Below are positions 1-12,262 of a stretch of 64,000 bases of DNA, piece after piece. Made by a program: the position numbers and the translations under genes. The stretch covers positions 4,092,001-4,156,000 of the forward strand of contig CM074131.1 in the NCBI GenBank assembly GCA_037178625.1. The letters are read 5' to 3'. The stretch comes from Skeletonema tropicum. Taxonomy: Eukaryota > Bacillariophyta > Thalassiosirophyceae > Thalassiosirales > Thalassiosiraceae. The stretch's first letter is position 1. The number at the start of each line of letters is the position of its first letter. The notes under the pieces were generated by a model. The model had not been told where the DNA came from, did no database searches, and worked only from the letters and a program-made list of their open reading frames with translations.

Positions 1-784
1 AGCTTTGTATATAACTACCACAATCTACTCTTATTCAACACACACATAACACTTCTAATTGCATCGTTTTAATTAATATAATACATAAATATCCATCTCT
101 ACACCCTCTTTTCTCAATCATATACTTCTAAGTACAAAGCAGCCTCCTCCCCAACTACTTCTTTTTAGCAGCATCATACAACGCTCGATTGCAACACTTG
201 GAAACCTTAATCCCACACAAATGATTCGTAGTTACGTGATGCTGTGCTAGTGATCCCATCATTGCCGTGGGTTTATCATCTTTAGATTGGTCATTTGTCT
301 GCTTTACGTTGGGGTGGAATAATTTTGGCCACTTCATGATTATGCAATAATAACAATAATATTATAGTATCCTCCAAGCTCGTTCTTTCTAAAGCCAAAG
401 CTAAAGGTGATGGTATTGTAGAGGCAGTTGATCGTACTTCTCTAGAGAGAGCTAGAGAGCTCTCTGCAGCACCAACGCATGCATCACCAACAACCAACCA
501 ACACCCAACACAAAAAGAAAAGAAGCTTGCTGTTTGCTGTGTGATGAGGAGAAAGCAAAAGACCGTTACACGGTCACTCTTTCTCGTAACGCTCCCAAGA
601 AACATCAACCGCCTCCAACGTCCAATGACACCTCCCCTCCCCTCTCTCCCTCTCCTCCCATTTGAAATTCTCTACCAATTCCACTGTACTTTTATCACCT
701 TTCCATGCCATTTTCATGAATTTTGAATTGTACCTCAAATGACTGTGTAGATGGACATAGAACTTGAGAAATGATTTTGAAACG
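1..784. other. AT-rich intergenic stretch, no firm gene
   Basis: I see no recognisable domain here. A 60-codon open frame on the minus strand (337 to 155) ends in a Lys-rich tail and could be the last exon of a gene, but it has no homology I can name and only a chance-level length. A GA/CT-rich patch lies at about 441-465. Treated as non-coding. Confidence 0.4.
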
Positions 785-1665
785 AGAGACCACACTACAG
801 GTCTCGCATCTACCGAAAGCATTCAGACGGTTGATTGGGATAAAGAAGAGTTGGTAGTGTGGAATGGTTGTCAAATAAATGTGTTTAAAAGTGATTTGTG
901 GTACTAGTATGTACTATTATGGTACTTTAAGGTATGTAGAGGGAATGTCTTCGGTAGAAGCTCTAAAGTCTCGACCGTCAAAACGGGTCCTCTGACTTGA
1001 CCAAAAATGTTGCCCGCGTGTCGAAATTGTCACTAGCTTTCTACGCGATGGCATCATGATACCACCCGCCGCTCGCTCCACGGCAAATTTGTTGCCATGG
1101 TGAACATTGCCGCTGCCGAAATAGACCAAGTTAATCGCCGACTTATCGACCGATCGATGGCTGATCGTTACTATGGATTATTATGTTGGTGTTGAAGTCC
1201 TCGCCGCTGCCAAATCCACCGAGGGAAGGCAGAATGGTAACGATTTATAACGGCGATGTTCGGCGCTCGCCGGCCGCCGAACAGGGGTTGTTGAACACCC
1301 CAATGGCCGTTTCTTCTGCATCCAAGCACGATAACATGATCATAGTAATCCATAGTAACGTTCAGCCATCGATCGGCCGGTAGGTCGATGATTAAGTTGG
1401 TCTATTTCGGCAGCGGCGTGATTACCGTAGCGGCCGCCGGCCGTGTTATTTTTATTTTTTTTTTGTCGTCTATCTCAGAGGACCCGTTTTGACGGTCGAG
1501 ACCTTAGAGGTTAACTCGAAGTCTCAGCACCCTACATACACTAAAGTACATAATCATAGATACTACCAACACAAATTACATGTTTCTGCCCCTCCTATCA
1601 TTCCAAACGTTCCTCCTTCCCTGGTGCTGAGCAGAGTTAACCGAGACCTGTAGTGTGCGAGAGAC
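785..1665. repeat. Long imperfect palindrome (foldback/MITE-like element)
   Basis: The two halves pair along most of their length. The outer arms share the 16-mer CACACTACAGGTCTCG at 791-806 with its reverse complement at 1642-1657. A middle block at 961-994 matches the reverse complement of 1476-1509 with about one mismatch. An inner block near 1108-1175 (contains AAATAGACCAAGTTAAT) matches the reverse complement of about 1350-1416. The unpaired centre is roughly 1185-1340. There is no transposase-like ORF. This is the structure of a foldback or hairpin-type non-autonomous DNA transposon; the family is not recognised. The arms are diverged, so it is not a very recent insertion. Confidence 0.75.
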
Positions 1666-1670
1666 GAGAG

Positions 1671-2546
1671 AGCGATGGATTCAAATTTGAATTTTGATCC
1701 GGAAGTTTGAAATCAATCACACCACATCATGTGTGCATGGATAAATTTGAATACATGTGCTGAGTGCTAGCCTGGTTAATGCGAAGGAGATAGTATTTGA
1801 TACCATATTATAGATATCGAGGTGAGTAATATGGCGGCCGGTTAACGGTGGTTCAATGGTCGAAGAGCGGCGAACAAAGGCGTCGATTAGGGTACATGAA
1901 TCATGTTATGTGAGGAGGGTACACGATTGATGACCCCAGATGACCAGACGATTATTAATGGTTGGCTGCACCTCCCATCATTGGGCCTCTCGGAGGCCGC
2001 AGCTAAAAAGAGTTAGCAATGTACAAACGGATTGAGAAGAGCGCATCGGCATCGCGGCCGAGTGTAGATGCACATGGCCCATTCATTATAATTTAAATGG
2101 AATTTAAATTTCACGATTGGTCCGCCAGCGAATGGGAATCAACACCCCCCTTTTCGTACGATTGAGTTGCCTTCCACTCGCTTGCTCATACTCACGCTCC
2201 CTCTGCTGTTTGTCTCATCCGCTCGATTGTACAGAAAGATTAATTGACTTGCACTCTACCGCCGCATCAATTATATCGCAGTTGTGGACGACATTATTTA
2301 TTTATTATTATTACATCATCCGCATACAATATTAGACGACAGCCATCACGTCTTGTAGTTAACAAAAGATCACTATACACTCGAAGGAGAGAGTGGATAA
2401 CAATCGCCAAGAAGTGCACCGCTCACATCCAACAAAGGCTGCTCGATATATTTTATCGTCACCTCTCCACCTGCTTCAATTAATACTCATCCCCCCCCCT
2501 CCCTCAAAAGTCAACAACTTCATCCACACAACACTTCTTTTACAAT
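1671..2546. other. Intergenic region upstream of the MYB gene
   Basis: There is no supportable gene. It contains several CGGCCG-rich patches (around 1830 and 2055), a C8 run near 2490 and a pyrimidine-rich stretch just before the MYB start. The 300-400 bp before 2547 presumably hold the MYB promoter, but I cannot point to a convincing TATA or initiator. Confidence 0.4.
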
Positions 2547-5142
2547 ATGAATAATAACAAACCATCAACCACCACGAAAATGACCACACGTCTCGATCAA
2601 ATTGACGGACTTGTCTCCCTCCCACCGTCCAATACAATGCTACCCAATATTAATAATAACAACAAACGAACCATTGATCAGGTTGTTGGTGGTACAACAG
2701 CAAACACCATGAATAATAATCATCATCATCATGGGTTGAGACGTACCCCTGTCAAAACTACACCGTTTGTTCAGGCGGTTAGTACTAGGCCTCCTAGGTG
2801 GAATGATGTGGAGGTGAGTCTGTACTTGATTGTGTGGTTGTGTGTGTGCAGCATCAATTATACTCACTAACTCAACATCTTGTATCTATCATATCTCGTC
2901 ACATTAAACCATCACACAAACATTCCTACATACCCTCAAAACATTCCTCAGGATGAATCACTCCAAAAAATAATCCAAACAACCCATCCTCAACAACTCA
3001 CCACAATCCGTACCATCCAATCCTCCACTTCCACCAATAACAACACCAACCTTACCAAAAAAGAACTCATTAAATCCATCAACACACAAATCCGATCCAT
3101 GAATTGGACACTAATCAGTGATCATCTCCGTATTGCCAAGAAGGATAAGGCTACCTATGCCACACTTTATTCCAATGGTGGGAGTAGGAGTGGTGTGTCC
3201 AAGAGGTAGTAATAGTGGAGTGTATGATTTGTATGTGAGGAAGGAGGGGGAGTGTCAGAGGAGGTATACCAAGTTGATGACGGATGTGATTCATTCGATG
3301 GATGTTGGTAATGGTGGTGGTGGTGTAGAGGGAGGTGGAAGGGGGAGGAAACGAGCCGCAGCAGCTAGTGGTGGAAGTGGGAATGGTGATAAGAGGGAGA
3401 TGAGTAAGGGACCGTGGACGGAGGAGGAAGATCGAAAGGTTGTGGAATTGGTGGGCAAGTATGGACCGAAGAAGTGGAGTCAGATTGCGTTGGAGCTTCC
3501 TGGTGCTGGTGAGTTTGTTGTATTCTAAGTTGTTTCCTTGTTGTGATATTGCCAGATTGATTACTCACATCAACACATCACGCTCTGTACAAAATGTGTG
3601 CCATTCATCACCACAGGCCGCATTGGAAAGCAATGTCGTGAACGCTGGCACAATCACCTCAATCCCGAAATCTCCAAGGCCCCATGGACCGCAGCCGAAG
3701 ATCGCATCATCCTCCAATGTCACCGCGACGGCATTGGCAATCAATGGGCCCACATGTCCAAACTCCTACCAGGACGTACCGACAATGCCATTAAGAACCA
3801 TTGGAATTCCTCCATGAAGCGCAAGGTGGAAAAGTACATTTTTCACAAGAACTTTGATGGATGTAATCGTATTAAGGATGATGATGGACGGTATTTGATT
3901 GGAGATGATATTGAGGGGTGTTTGGGTGCGGCTCGTCAGGCTCCTGCGTCGAAACAGATGTCACGGCAGAATCAACAGTTTGCTACTCAAGGTAGTGGAG
4001 GCAAGGGAGGGAGTGGTAGCAAGAAGAATGCTCCTGTCAATAAGGCTCCTACGAATCCTTCCATTGTCAAGCCTATTGGGAAGAGGAAAATTCCAGCCTT
4101 TAATGCCTTTATTGGAGGACCTCCCTCCACGGTGTCTTCCTCCTCCTCCTCGATTTCCTTGAAGCCCAATCCCCCAAAGAAGGCCAAGACGATGGATGCC
4201 AGTGTTAATGGAGTCAAGAATATTCATCCTCAGACTGTACCAGTAAAGGATCGTCAAGAAATGCTTGAATTCTGTAGATCACTCAAAGGTGGATACGTCG
4301 AAGGAATATGGCGTTCGGCCATTGAACGAAAGCGAATGGCAGAGGCTGCATGCAGCACTGGACTGAGTCTGACTGAATCACTGAATGGGTTGAATCTCAC
4401 TCCCGAAGAGAGACTTCGACTCCCACTCTTCTACAAGGCGAATGTCATGCCACATTTAGATGCGTACAAGTCTGCCACACCAGCACGAAAGAAGAATCCG
4501 GCGATTGCATTCCGAACATCTCCGATTAGCTTGGAAAATATCACATTTAATCCGTTTCTTCCATCCAACTTTAGTCATGGTGTGGCCACACCCATGGGTA
4601 AGCAACAGATGGGTGGTGTTGCTGCTACTCCAGCTCCTGGTGCGAGACAAACTTTCCCGTCTTTCAGCCCTTACATTTCGTCACCGCATTCCGATGGAGA
4701 GGGAGGTATGGCCATCACACCTGGCATGGTTGGAGAGTTGATTGGTCCACCTCCCCCGGGAGCTACCATATTACAGGACTTTACCTTTGGTGAGACACCC
4801 TGTCGAAAGTTGGATGCCTTTTTGGATGGTTCTGGAACAACTCTTCAGCCTCTCCCCACCACGGATGAGTTTGTGAGACAAAAGTCCCAACTGCCCGATG
4901 ATTCAATGGACGGTCATGCCGTTGATGCTGCTGTTCACTCATTGGATGACGAAACAGCACTACACGCATCCTTTTCTTTCTCTGATATGCTGTCACCTGA
5001 AGAAGATGTTGAGAGGATCAATCGCACTGTCGTGACGGACTCTGGGCCACTTCGAATGAGACTCAAGGCTGCGGGAGGAGTCGATCTTTCGACGCATCAC
5101 TTTGATACGTGGGAGTCACCAACCAAGAAGGCTCCTGAGTAG
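2547..5142 (+). CDS. R1R2R3-type MYB transcription factor (3R-MYB)
   Basis: Nuclear DNA-binding regulator. Exon 1 is 2547-2813 (donor GTGAGT), exon 2 about 2952-3508 (acceptor CAG, donor GTGAGT), exon 3 3617-5142 (acceptor CACAG). Spliced R2 reads [16 protein letters not shown] ... [19 protein letters not shown] and R3 reads [15 protein letters not shown] ... [13 protein letters not shown], with the regularly spaced tryptophans of 3R-MYBs. These proteins control cell-cycle genes in plants and protists (family knowledge). Upstream, a weak R1 (NWTLISDHL ... ECQRRYTKL) carries an insertion and is broken by a net +1 frame change between about 3150 and 3210. No intron fits there, so an indel or assembly error is likely. 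The N-terminus is Asn/His-rich, and a long Ser/Pro-rich tail follows R3. It converges on the next gene with 236 bp between stops. The start was chosen because exon 1 runs open into a good donor. Confidence 0.88.
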
Positions 5143-5378
5143 AGTATTGGGGATTTACACTTTCAACTGTGAAAGCTGTGGTACAATTGGATTCTGGAGA
5201 AAGGCTTATGAGATTATAGAAACTGCGCTCCCAGACTAGTATGTTTCGCTTGAGTTGAGTATATGCAAACATTGGACGTTCATTGCGCAACTCGAGTGCC
5301 AAGAATTTTACTGTGTAACGGAGCTATATTTAATGCATTATTCTTGACGATTCTCCAGCTCTAATTCATCGACTTTTC

Positions 5379-8300
5379 TCAATTCGTCAACTGAATGCTC
5401 TCTATCTGTTGAATAACCGAGTCGACTTTGACTTCAGAGCCCCATTTTTCGTAACAAACCTTTGCTTCTTCGAAGTGGGTAAGGGCTGTAGTCGTATTCC
5501 CTCTTCTTTTGAAGTGCATTGCTGCTAACTCACACGAGAGCCCTTGTTCGTGAACAAACTTGGAGGATTTGGAGGCTTCAATTGCAGCAAAGTAAGATTC
5601 TTTAGCCAAAGTATCAACATTTCCTCTCGAAGCGTGAAACTCAGCTTCCAATAAGTGAAATTTGTTTGCGTAATTCCACGGTGACTCCTCTTTCCTTTCT
5701 CTCATAACTTCGATAGCATTTTTTACTATGCTCTTCAACTTTTTATTGCTCTTTACTTTCTTGCCAAGCTAGTGTATTGTTGGCACATCAACGCAACAAA
5801 GGTTAGGAGAAAAAGTGACAGATAGCAAAGCAATACCTCGAGTGGTCCATACGGATTTGACTTACATGAAAACAGGATATCCCATTGTAAAACAACATCA
5901 TGACACTTTTGATTTGCTTCACATCTGACATCGTGATGCCTTGGTCACAATGATAGTGGCATCTGACATAATGTCCAAGCCAAAACGACTTCATGGCGGC
6001 GTGGAAGTTGACGCCACCAGCGAATTCTGGATTCTTAGACATATGCTCTCTTTCCGATCCAGAGGCACAGAATCCATCTTTACTGATTAAAGTTGATATT
6101 GTACCATTCAGCAGAGTGGCATACATTTTCGCAGTGATCTGAGAACTCTCGTTGATCAATCGTAGCTGATATTCAGAAAAGTGTCTCAGATCAGAAGGAG
6201 ATTCTGACCAGCCAAAAGACTCTTATGAATGTACTGATTGCTGTTGTAGAAGGTCGTCAAATCTTTAGTGGATAGCCCGATCTCAAAGGCTCTCTTCAAC
6301 CTATTTCGTTAATACAAGGACATGTGGTGAGAAGAATAAAGAATCAAGATGAACAGTTCGTAGAAGGATTTTATGCTCTACTCACATTTCAGAACAAGAC
6401 TGGAAAGAAAGAGGAAGATGAAGGTGAGAGTGAGGTGAGGTGAGGAGATAATGATCAGGGCGCAAGAGTATATGAACGAAGACAACGCTCCAACTTACCT
6501 GGACTGGCTGAGCATGGATTGCAATATATCCATAAAAGCTAAGATAAATCGAGGGAATTTGATCAATCATATCGAATCTATCACAAAGCCCATTTTGCCG
6601 ATGCGATACGCCTCTTTCGGAGGTAGTGTCGTTGCATATCGAACCAGACTGAGAGCAGTGTACTTACTCACTCCATGCTCCAGAGTGACTTCAACCAGTC
6701 TGCATGTAATTCGCTTGACCATCTTAGGCTGCACAAAGTAGCTGATGACAGCTGCCTGATTGTAAAAATGCATCAGCCGCAGATGAGCCGGGTTTGTCAT
6801 ATCGTTCATTGACATCAGATCTGATTCCATCATTTGTTGGAGTTTGTGTGAAATCGCGTCTAACCTCTCCTGAAAGTCTATATCGCTGGCATCAGGTGCA
6901 TAAGGCGAGGCTATATCATCCCCTAGTGTGTGTAGGACTTTCAAGACAAGCTCAGAGGCTGATTTCCCTACTTGTCTCGAAACGAGCTGGAAACGGAGCA
7001 GTTAAAACACTTTCAAGCAATGAAGTAACAATTTGTTGTCAACACAAACACTCAAACTTACCATCGTTATCTTCAAGTCATACACGTCAAACTTCAATTT
7101 CTCATCCAATGTAGCTTCTTCTTGAAGAATGGCTTCAATGGCAGCTGAAGCTTCTTCAAAATGACCGCAGGCATATGCAGCATTTGCCATTACTAATGAA
7201 ATGTTTTTACAATCAGCTAGCTGATTTCTTTGTTCAACCAGGTTGAGAGCAATCTTGGCATATCTCAGAGCGGCTATGAAATCGCACGATGCCAGAGCCT
7301 GGGATGCAGCGCTGTAATTCATTTGGACAGCTTCGAGCACCTCTTCTCGACTACTGATCATTGCCTGTCCTCGATTGAGCTGGTCAACACACAAGAACAG
7401 CATATGGTCCGACACAAGCTCCCTACAACTATTGAGGAGCGCTATACCAATGTCGTAATGAAGCATGTCTCGATCCTCCTCTTTCAATTGACCATAGGCA
7501 GCCTCCCTCACCTTGTCGTGGGCAAACTTAAAACTCGATGGACTATCTCTTTCCATGAAACCTTCAGCGTATGCGCATTCCAGCTCACGTCCAAAGAAAG
7601 AATATTCTGCCACCTCATTCATCGCATTCACCGCATCACTGCCAATTGCGGTCCCGAAGCAAGATGCAATAATCAGGGCCCTTCGTCTTTCCTCTGGAAT
7701 GCAGCCAATTTTCAGTGCCAAAAGATCAGATATGTCCTCACTAATCTGTTCCGACCCGATCCTTTCCGGCCACCTTCTCTCGCGTAGGCTGTAGTGCAAC
7801 AAGTTGCGCTCAACCAAAGACTTCAGGAACTCAAGTACATAGAATGGATTGCCTTCTGTCTTCCGCTGAATGATGTCGGATAGTGACTGGGTCATCCTCG
7901 GAAATAGCCCAAGCGCATCTGATACCAGCGCATTCAGATCTGCTGCTTCCAGTCCGCCAAGGTGGACCTCAGTAGGCTGCACCTGATACTCTTTCAGCTT
8001 GTCAACTAACATAGTGAGAGGGTGGTTTGGACATTCTATCTCATTATTTCTGTAACTCCCTACAAGAAAAACGCTGTTATGCCCCTTGATATCGGACAGA
8101 ATGCAATGAATAACATCTAATGTCACGGGATCTGCCCATTGAAGATCATCCAAGTGCAACTAGAAGTAGAAGAGAAAGAGGAGAGAGAAAAGGTGAATAA
8201 TCAGGACGAAAACATCTGGGTGATGAAGCATGGAGATCGGGACTCACCATTACAGGTCGAGATTTGCTTGAAACGACCCTCAGGAATAGCTGCAGGATAT

Positions 8301-9876
8301 GAGGAACGCTACTGAGATTGAGTTTTGTGTCTTGATCGAAGAAGCTCAAATGTTGTGAAAGCTTCGCGACGTCAGGTAGCACTCTCACAAGCGTATGTAA
8401 ATCCGTCCCGAAAACCTGCATGAGCTGGTTGACAATATCATTCACCACTGTAGGTTCACACTTCTCACAAATGAAGATGCACAATTGATTCAACGCGTTT
8501 GTCAACACTCCAATCTGACTGGAGTTTCGAGCAATCTCATCAAACTTTCCTTGTACAACGTACCCTCCTGTAAAGTTAGCGTGTCTGACCGCACTCTGAA
8601 TCAATTTACTCTTCCCACAGCCCGAGAACCCGTCGACGAGAAGTATTTCACTTTCACCAAACATGGAGACTCGATGAAATGCTTCAGTGATTAGTGCAGT
8701 CTCTTTCTCCCGTCCATACAACTTGTCTTGCTTGACATTCAGCGACCGTCCTTGCTTCTCCACTGAATCAAATAGGAACCGATCCGGATCTTCTAATAGC
8801 AACTGAATATCGTCGATTGCATCTCTGAATGACAACATGGAGCCACTCGGAAGGAGGAATTCTCCCCATCCACACTCGAGCATATTCTCCACCAAAAGAG
8901 AAAGTGAGGATGGGAATCCCAAGTCTTTTGATGGAACATACTTGGACTTGGGCTTCTTGGCCATCTGGGCATTCTTATTGACTTCGCTTCTATAGCCTTT
9001 AGTAGTGGTAGAAGGAGTCGTATTCTTATCTTCTTTGTGCATGCAAAGGACACGAGAAATCGCCTTTATTTGGATAGGACTTTCGATAACGTGATTCATG
9101 TTGGCTCTAGCTCTACCATCAAGAACAAGGGATGTCAATAAGTCTTCGATGGTCTTCTTGTTCTTGACAAAAGGTTGACTAGAAGACGAGTGGTTGCTCT
9201 CTTCAAGGTCATCTTCCTTGTCGATAACACCTTTTACTTCTTCTTCTTCGGGAAATGGATGATACCCTGCAAAAAATTCGTACAGAAGGATACCAAATAA
9301 GTGACATGATAGCAGCTCCTTGCCATCGCTGCCTTTGGTGCTTCTATTGTTACCTGCCGTATCATCCTCCACCTCTTCATGTTGAGCAGCCGGAGCCGGA
9401 GGTACAATCTCTACTTCTAACGAGGAGCCGATCTTTCCATTCTCATTGCAGTAATCACCAAACGTGTTCAATACATCGAAATCCGGCGGAATGATACTCA
9501 ATTGCAGCGGCGGATTCGAGATAAGATTGACACCAGCAATTTCCGTCGTGAAGATTGCACCGCCTTCGCCATTACCTTCAAGTTCAAGTGGCTCTTTCGC
9601 AGTAGGAGTAGGCACAGTTCGCACTATGAACTTGTCCAATTGGAACAATGTCTCGTCAAACGCAGATTCAGATGCTCCTCCATCTCCATCGCTGCTTCCT
9701 TGTTGAGCGTGGTGGATCAACCTTGCTAGAGCATAGGCCACAGTCAACTGGCGAAGGATCAATTCATTCCTTTGCCGAAGCTGCTTCTGCCGCTGCGGTT
9801 GCTGGAGAGCAATCGAGTTGAGTTCATCCTGATTCTGCATCCATTGCGGCAGTGGTAGTACTTTTTCTTCGGCCAT
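5379..9876 (-). CDS. Large AAA/STAND ATPase with kinase-like remnant and helical repeats (copy 1)
   Basis: Five exons read on the minus strand: 9876-8248, 8159-7062, 6986-6499, about 6300-5866, 5768-5379, each with GT(A/G)AGT donors. The product is about 1340 residues. Around residue 200, LFGILLYEFFAGYHPF resembles subdomain IX of protein kinases with no visible catalytic loop. A P-loop (GFSGCGKSKL, residue ~415) and Walker B (LHLDDLQWAD, ~545) form an AAA_16-type ATPase; the rest is alpha-helical, TPR-like. It is a paralogue of the gene at 15334-19454. The same layout occurs in eukaryotic AAA-linked kinase or cyclase regulators (family knowledge); the partner is unknown. Two breaks, each equal to one missing base (about 6568 and 6205), interrupt the helical part, so it is either decaying or mis-assembled. 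The exact exon 4 acceptor is uncertain. Confidence 0.78.
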
Positions 9877-10202
9877 GTTTCTTATTGTGAGTGCTAGAGT
9901 GCTACGACGAGGAAACGTTTGAGGACAATCGCAGTGGTAGTGGTGTATGGTTTATAAGTCTAGTCTGTGTGTTTTTTTGTTCTCAGGCAGCTGAATGGCG
10001 AATGGCCGCACTACAGCTGTTAGCAAATCTTGGCGGATAATCGCAGAATTTTTATTCCTACGTACAAACGTACTGAAAGCCCCTTAACTGGGGAGCTACT
10101 CTACCTCCGTCTTTCTCAATTGCGAACAACAACCGGACCATGGTAAATAATGCCTCGTATGCCATATTCCACCAAGAGACATAAATGAACATTGTCCTAT
10201 GT
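9877..10202. other. Short intergenic gap, 5' of ATPase copy 1
   Basis: 326 bp between the ATPase start and the end of the transposase remnant. I see no gene or clear promoter element; it must contain the ATPase promoter or its edge. Confidence 0.4.
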
Positions 10203-12262
10203 TTATTTCTTCTTTGCCGTCGCTTCCACCTTCGTATTCTCTCGTTTTACTCTGAGACTAAAGTTGAGCTTCTCTTCCTTCTTGAGCAAATCATTCTTGA
10301 AATCAAAGTCTTTTGCGTAGACAGTTTTCATAATGAAAGATTTGTCAAAGTCAATAGCAGCACGATGACATTTCAAAACCTTCTTCAGCGTTTCAATTCT
10401 CTTGTGCGGAATGGGTGCATCCTCACTTGAATTACTTTCTGTCTCCTTGGTATTCTTTGCCTCAATCTCCAACATCTTATATGTCTCCATGTAACCTCTT
10501 GCCCTGGCACTGAACTTACGAATGAGATCCACAGTGAGAACCTCTCTTGAAATACACTTGTCGACCAATGCAAGGAAATCAGCAGTCGTTTTCTTTTGAG
10601 CTAATGGATGTCTTCGGTAGAGAGCTTTGGAGAACCCCCAAGAGTATTCGACACCCTCACCAGCGTATTCAGCATGATACTTTGTTGTAATCAAGGCTCT
10701 TACTCCCAAAGATTCACAAACATATTCGAGTTGGCTTTGTTCAGACAAAAAATCTGTGCAGTTTGCAAGCAAATGCCAGAGGGAAAGCTCAGGAACCAAG
10801 TTACCCTCATCATCATACTTCATCACTTGGTAGCTGCCCTTTCTGAAGGTTGCTATATCGATCCAGCCACGTTCATACGCAATCTGCAGAAGTCCCTTAC
10901 CCTTGCCCTCCCATCCATATATCATTTTGGTGGTAGGTGTTATTTTGATATCGATACTAGACGCTTGCGCCATTTTTGCTAGCTCAGCATGTGTCATCTT
11001 CCATAACCTTATTTCTCCTTCCTTTTTCCCCCACTCGGTGTCCATCAGCTCCGATATCAGCTCTTTCTTCACCTTATGTCGCTCTTTCCTCTTGTCTTCT
11101 GGTATTTCAACCTCTCGGTCGTGCCGTTGTCTTTCACGTTCCTCTGCTGTCAGCCAAAATGGGCCGACATCTTCACTGGTGAAGTTCATCGTTTGTTCTT
11201 GACCGATAGTCACCATTGCTGGATTGGATGCATCGTAGTATGGCCCGACAAATCCCTCCTGCCGTTCAATTTTGGTGTTCCTAGCTTGCGATGGTGTCGA
11301 GTGCCAATTCTTGTTCATTTCCTTTGCATCAAGACCGTCAACACGCTTCTTTGCATGACCACTGCTCGAATCAAAAAGAAAGACATATTCATACTCATCT
11401 CCGAGTATAACTTTTACGCAATCTATTATATCTTCCGTTTGCAGGATCGTGTGGTTCCCTGTCCAGTACCCGTTCTTCCCGTATGCAAACTTAAGAATCC
11501 CAGGTGACGATTCAAGTGGTTGCTTTTTTGTGTTACCATTTACGGCAATTGCCGCTGCCTTGTCGAAGTATTCTTGATTGGCTCTAGCAGCATTAATCTC
11601 CTTCAGCTGATCTTCGGTGATAGGAATGCCCCAAGAATTATCGCTGCCGATTATTAGTTGCACTGTAACTCTGTATATGTTCTATTTCTGTGCACAATAA
11701 CTCTGCTGCGCGTATTGGTTCGTTGGGCACTTTCTCTCCCTTTCCAAAGTAGTAATAGTGCACCATCCGGCGTAATGACGAATTGAATGGACATGATGTT
11801 GTGAAATTTTTGTGGTATATCTTGTGTACATTGCTGCTGTTGAAAGGTCCGGCTGCCTTGTTCAGACGCTGCACGAGTTTGTTCCGTAAGGTATTGTCTT
11901 TATCTACATTCGTATAGTGTCTGTGCAATATCTCTACCAACGACTGGTCGCAAATCCACCTGCCGCGATAAGTGTCACTTTTACTGATGAGCCGTGTGAA
12001 AAGGTATTCAAAAAGTGTATTACCATCGTTCATGATTACAATCTTTAGTCAACCTAATTGGCTATTTTGGATCTAGACATGCAAGAGAGGTTAATTTATC
12101 CTTTTGGTTGAGTAAATATTCAACTTGTTGTGTGTAGTACGCTCCGGCATTTGGCCATGGTTGGCATCTTTTTGCGCGGAGTGGCTCTTGTTGAGGGGTG
12201 AGTTGGGAGAAATCGGCCCAATGGGTTTTTATAAGACTCACTACGTCATTTGTACCTAACAT
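10203..12262 (-). pseudogene. Broken DDE-type transposase remnant
   Basis: Three minus-strand frames follow each other: 12262-12062, 12033-11638 and the long 11663-10203 (486 codons). The long part has the pattern of a eukaryotic DDE-superfamily endonuclease: GKNGYWTGNHTILQTEDII, then YVFLFDSSSGHAKK (a catalytic-Asp-like strand), GLDAKEMNKNW, GPFWLTAEERERQRHDRE, and KGKGLLQIAYERGWID near where a glutamate-bearing helix is expected. The frame changes at about 11650, where ORFs overlap in different phases, and the stretch that should hold the first Asp is missing or unrecognisable. The element therefore looks inactive. I found no terminal inverted repeats or target duplication. It sits exactly between the two ATPase paralogues. 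The exact superfamily is uncertain. Confidence 0.62.

Noticed and set aside
7230..7787. 185-codon plus-strand ORF inside ATPase copy 1
   Set aside because: It is antisense to exon 2, which has the real Walker B and helical motifs.
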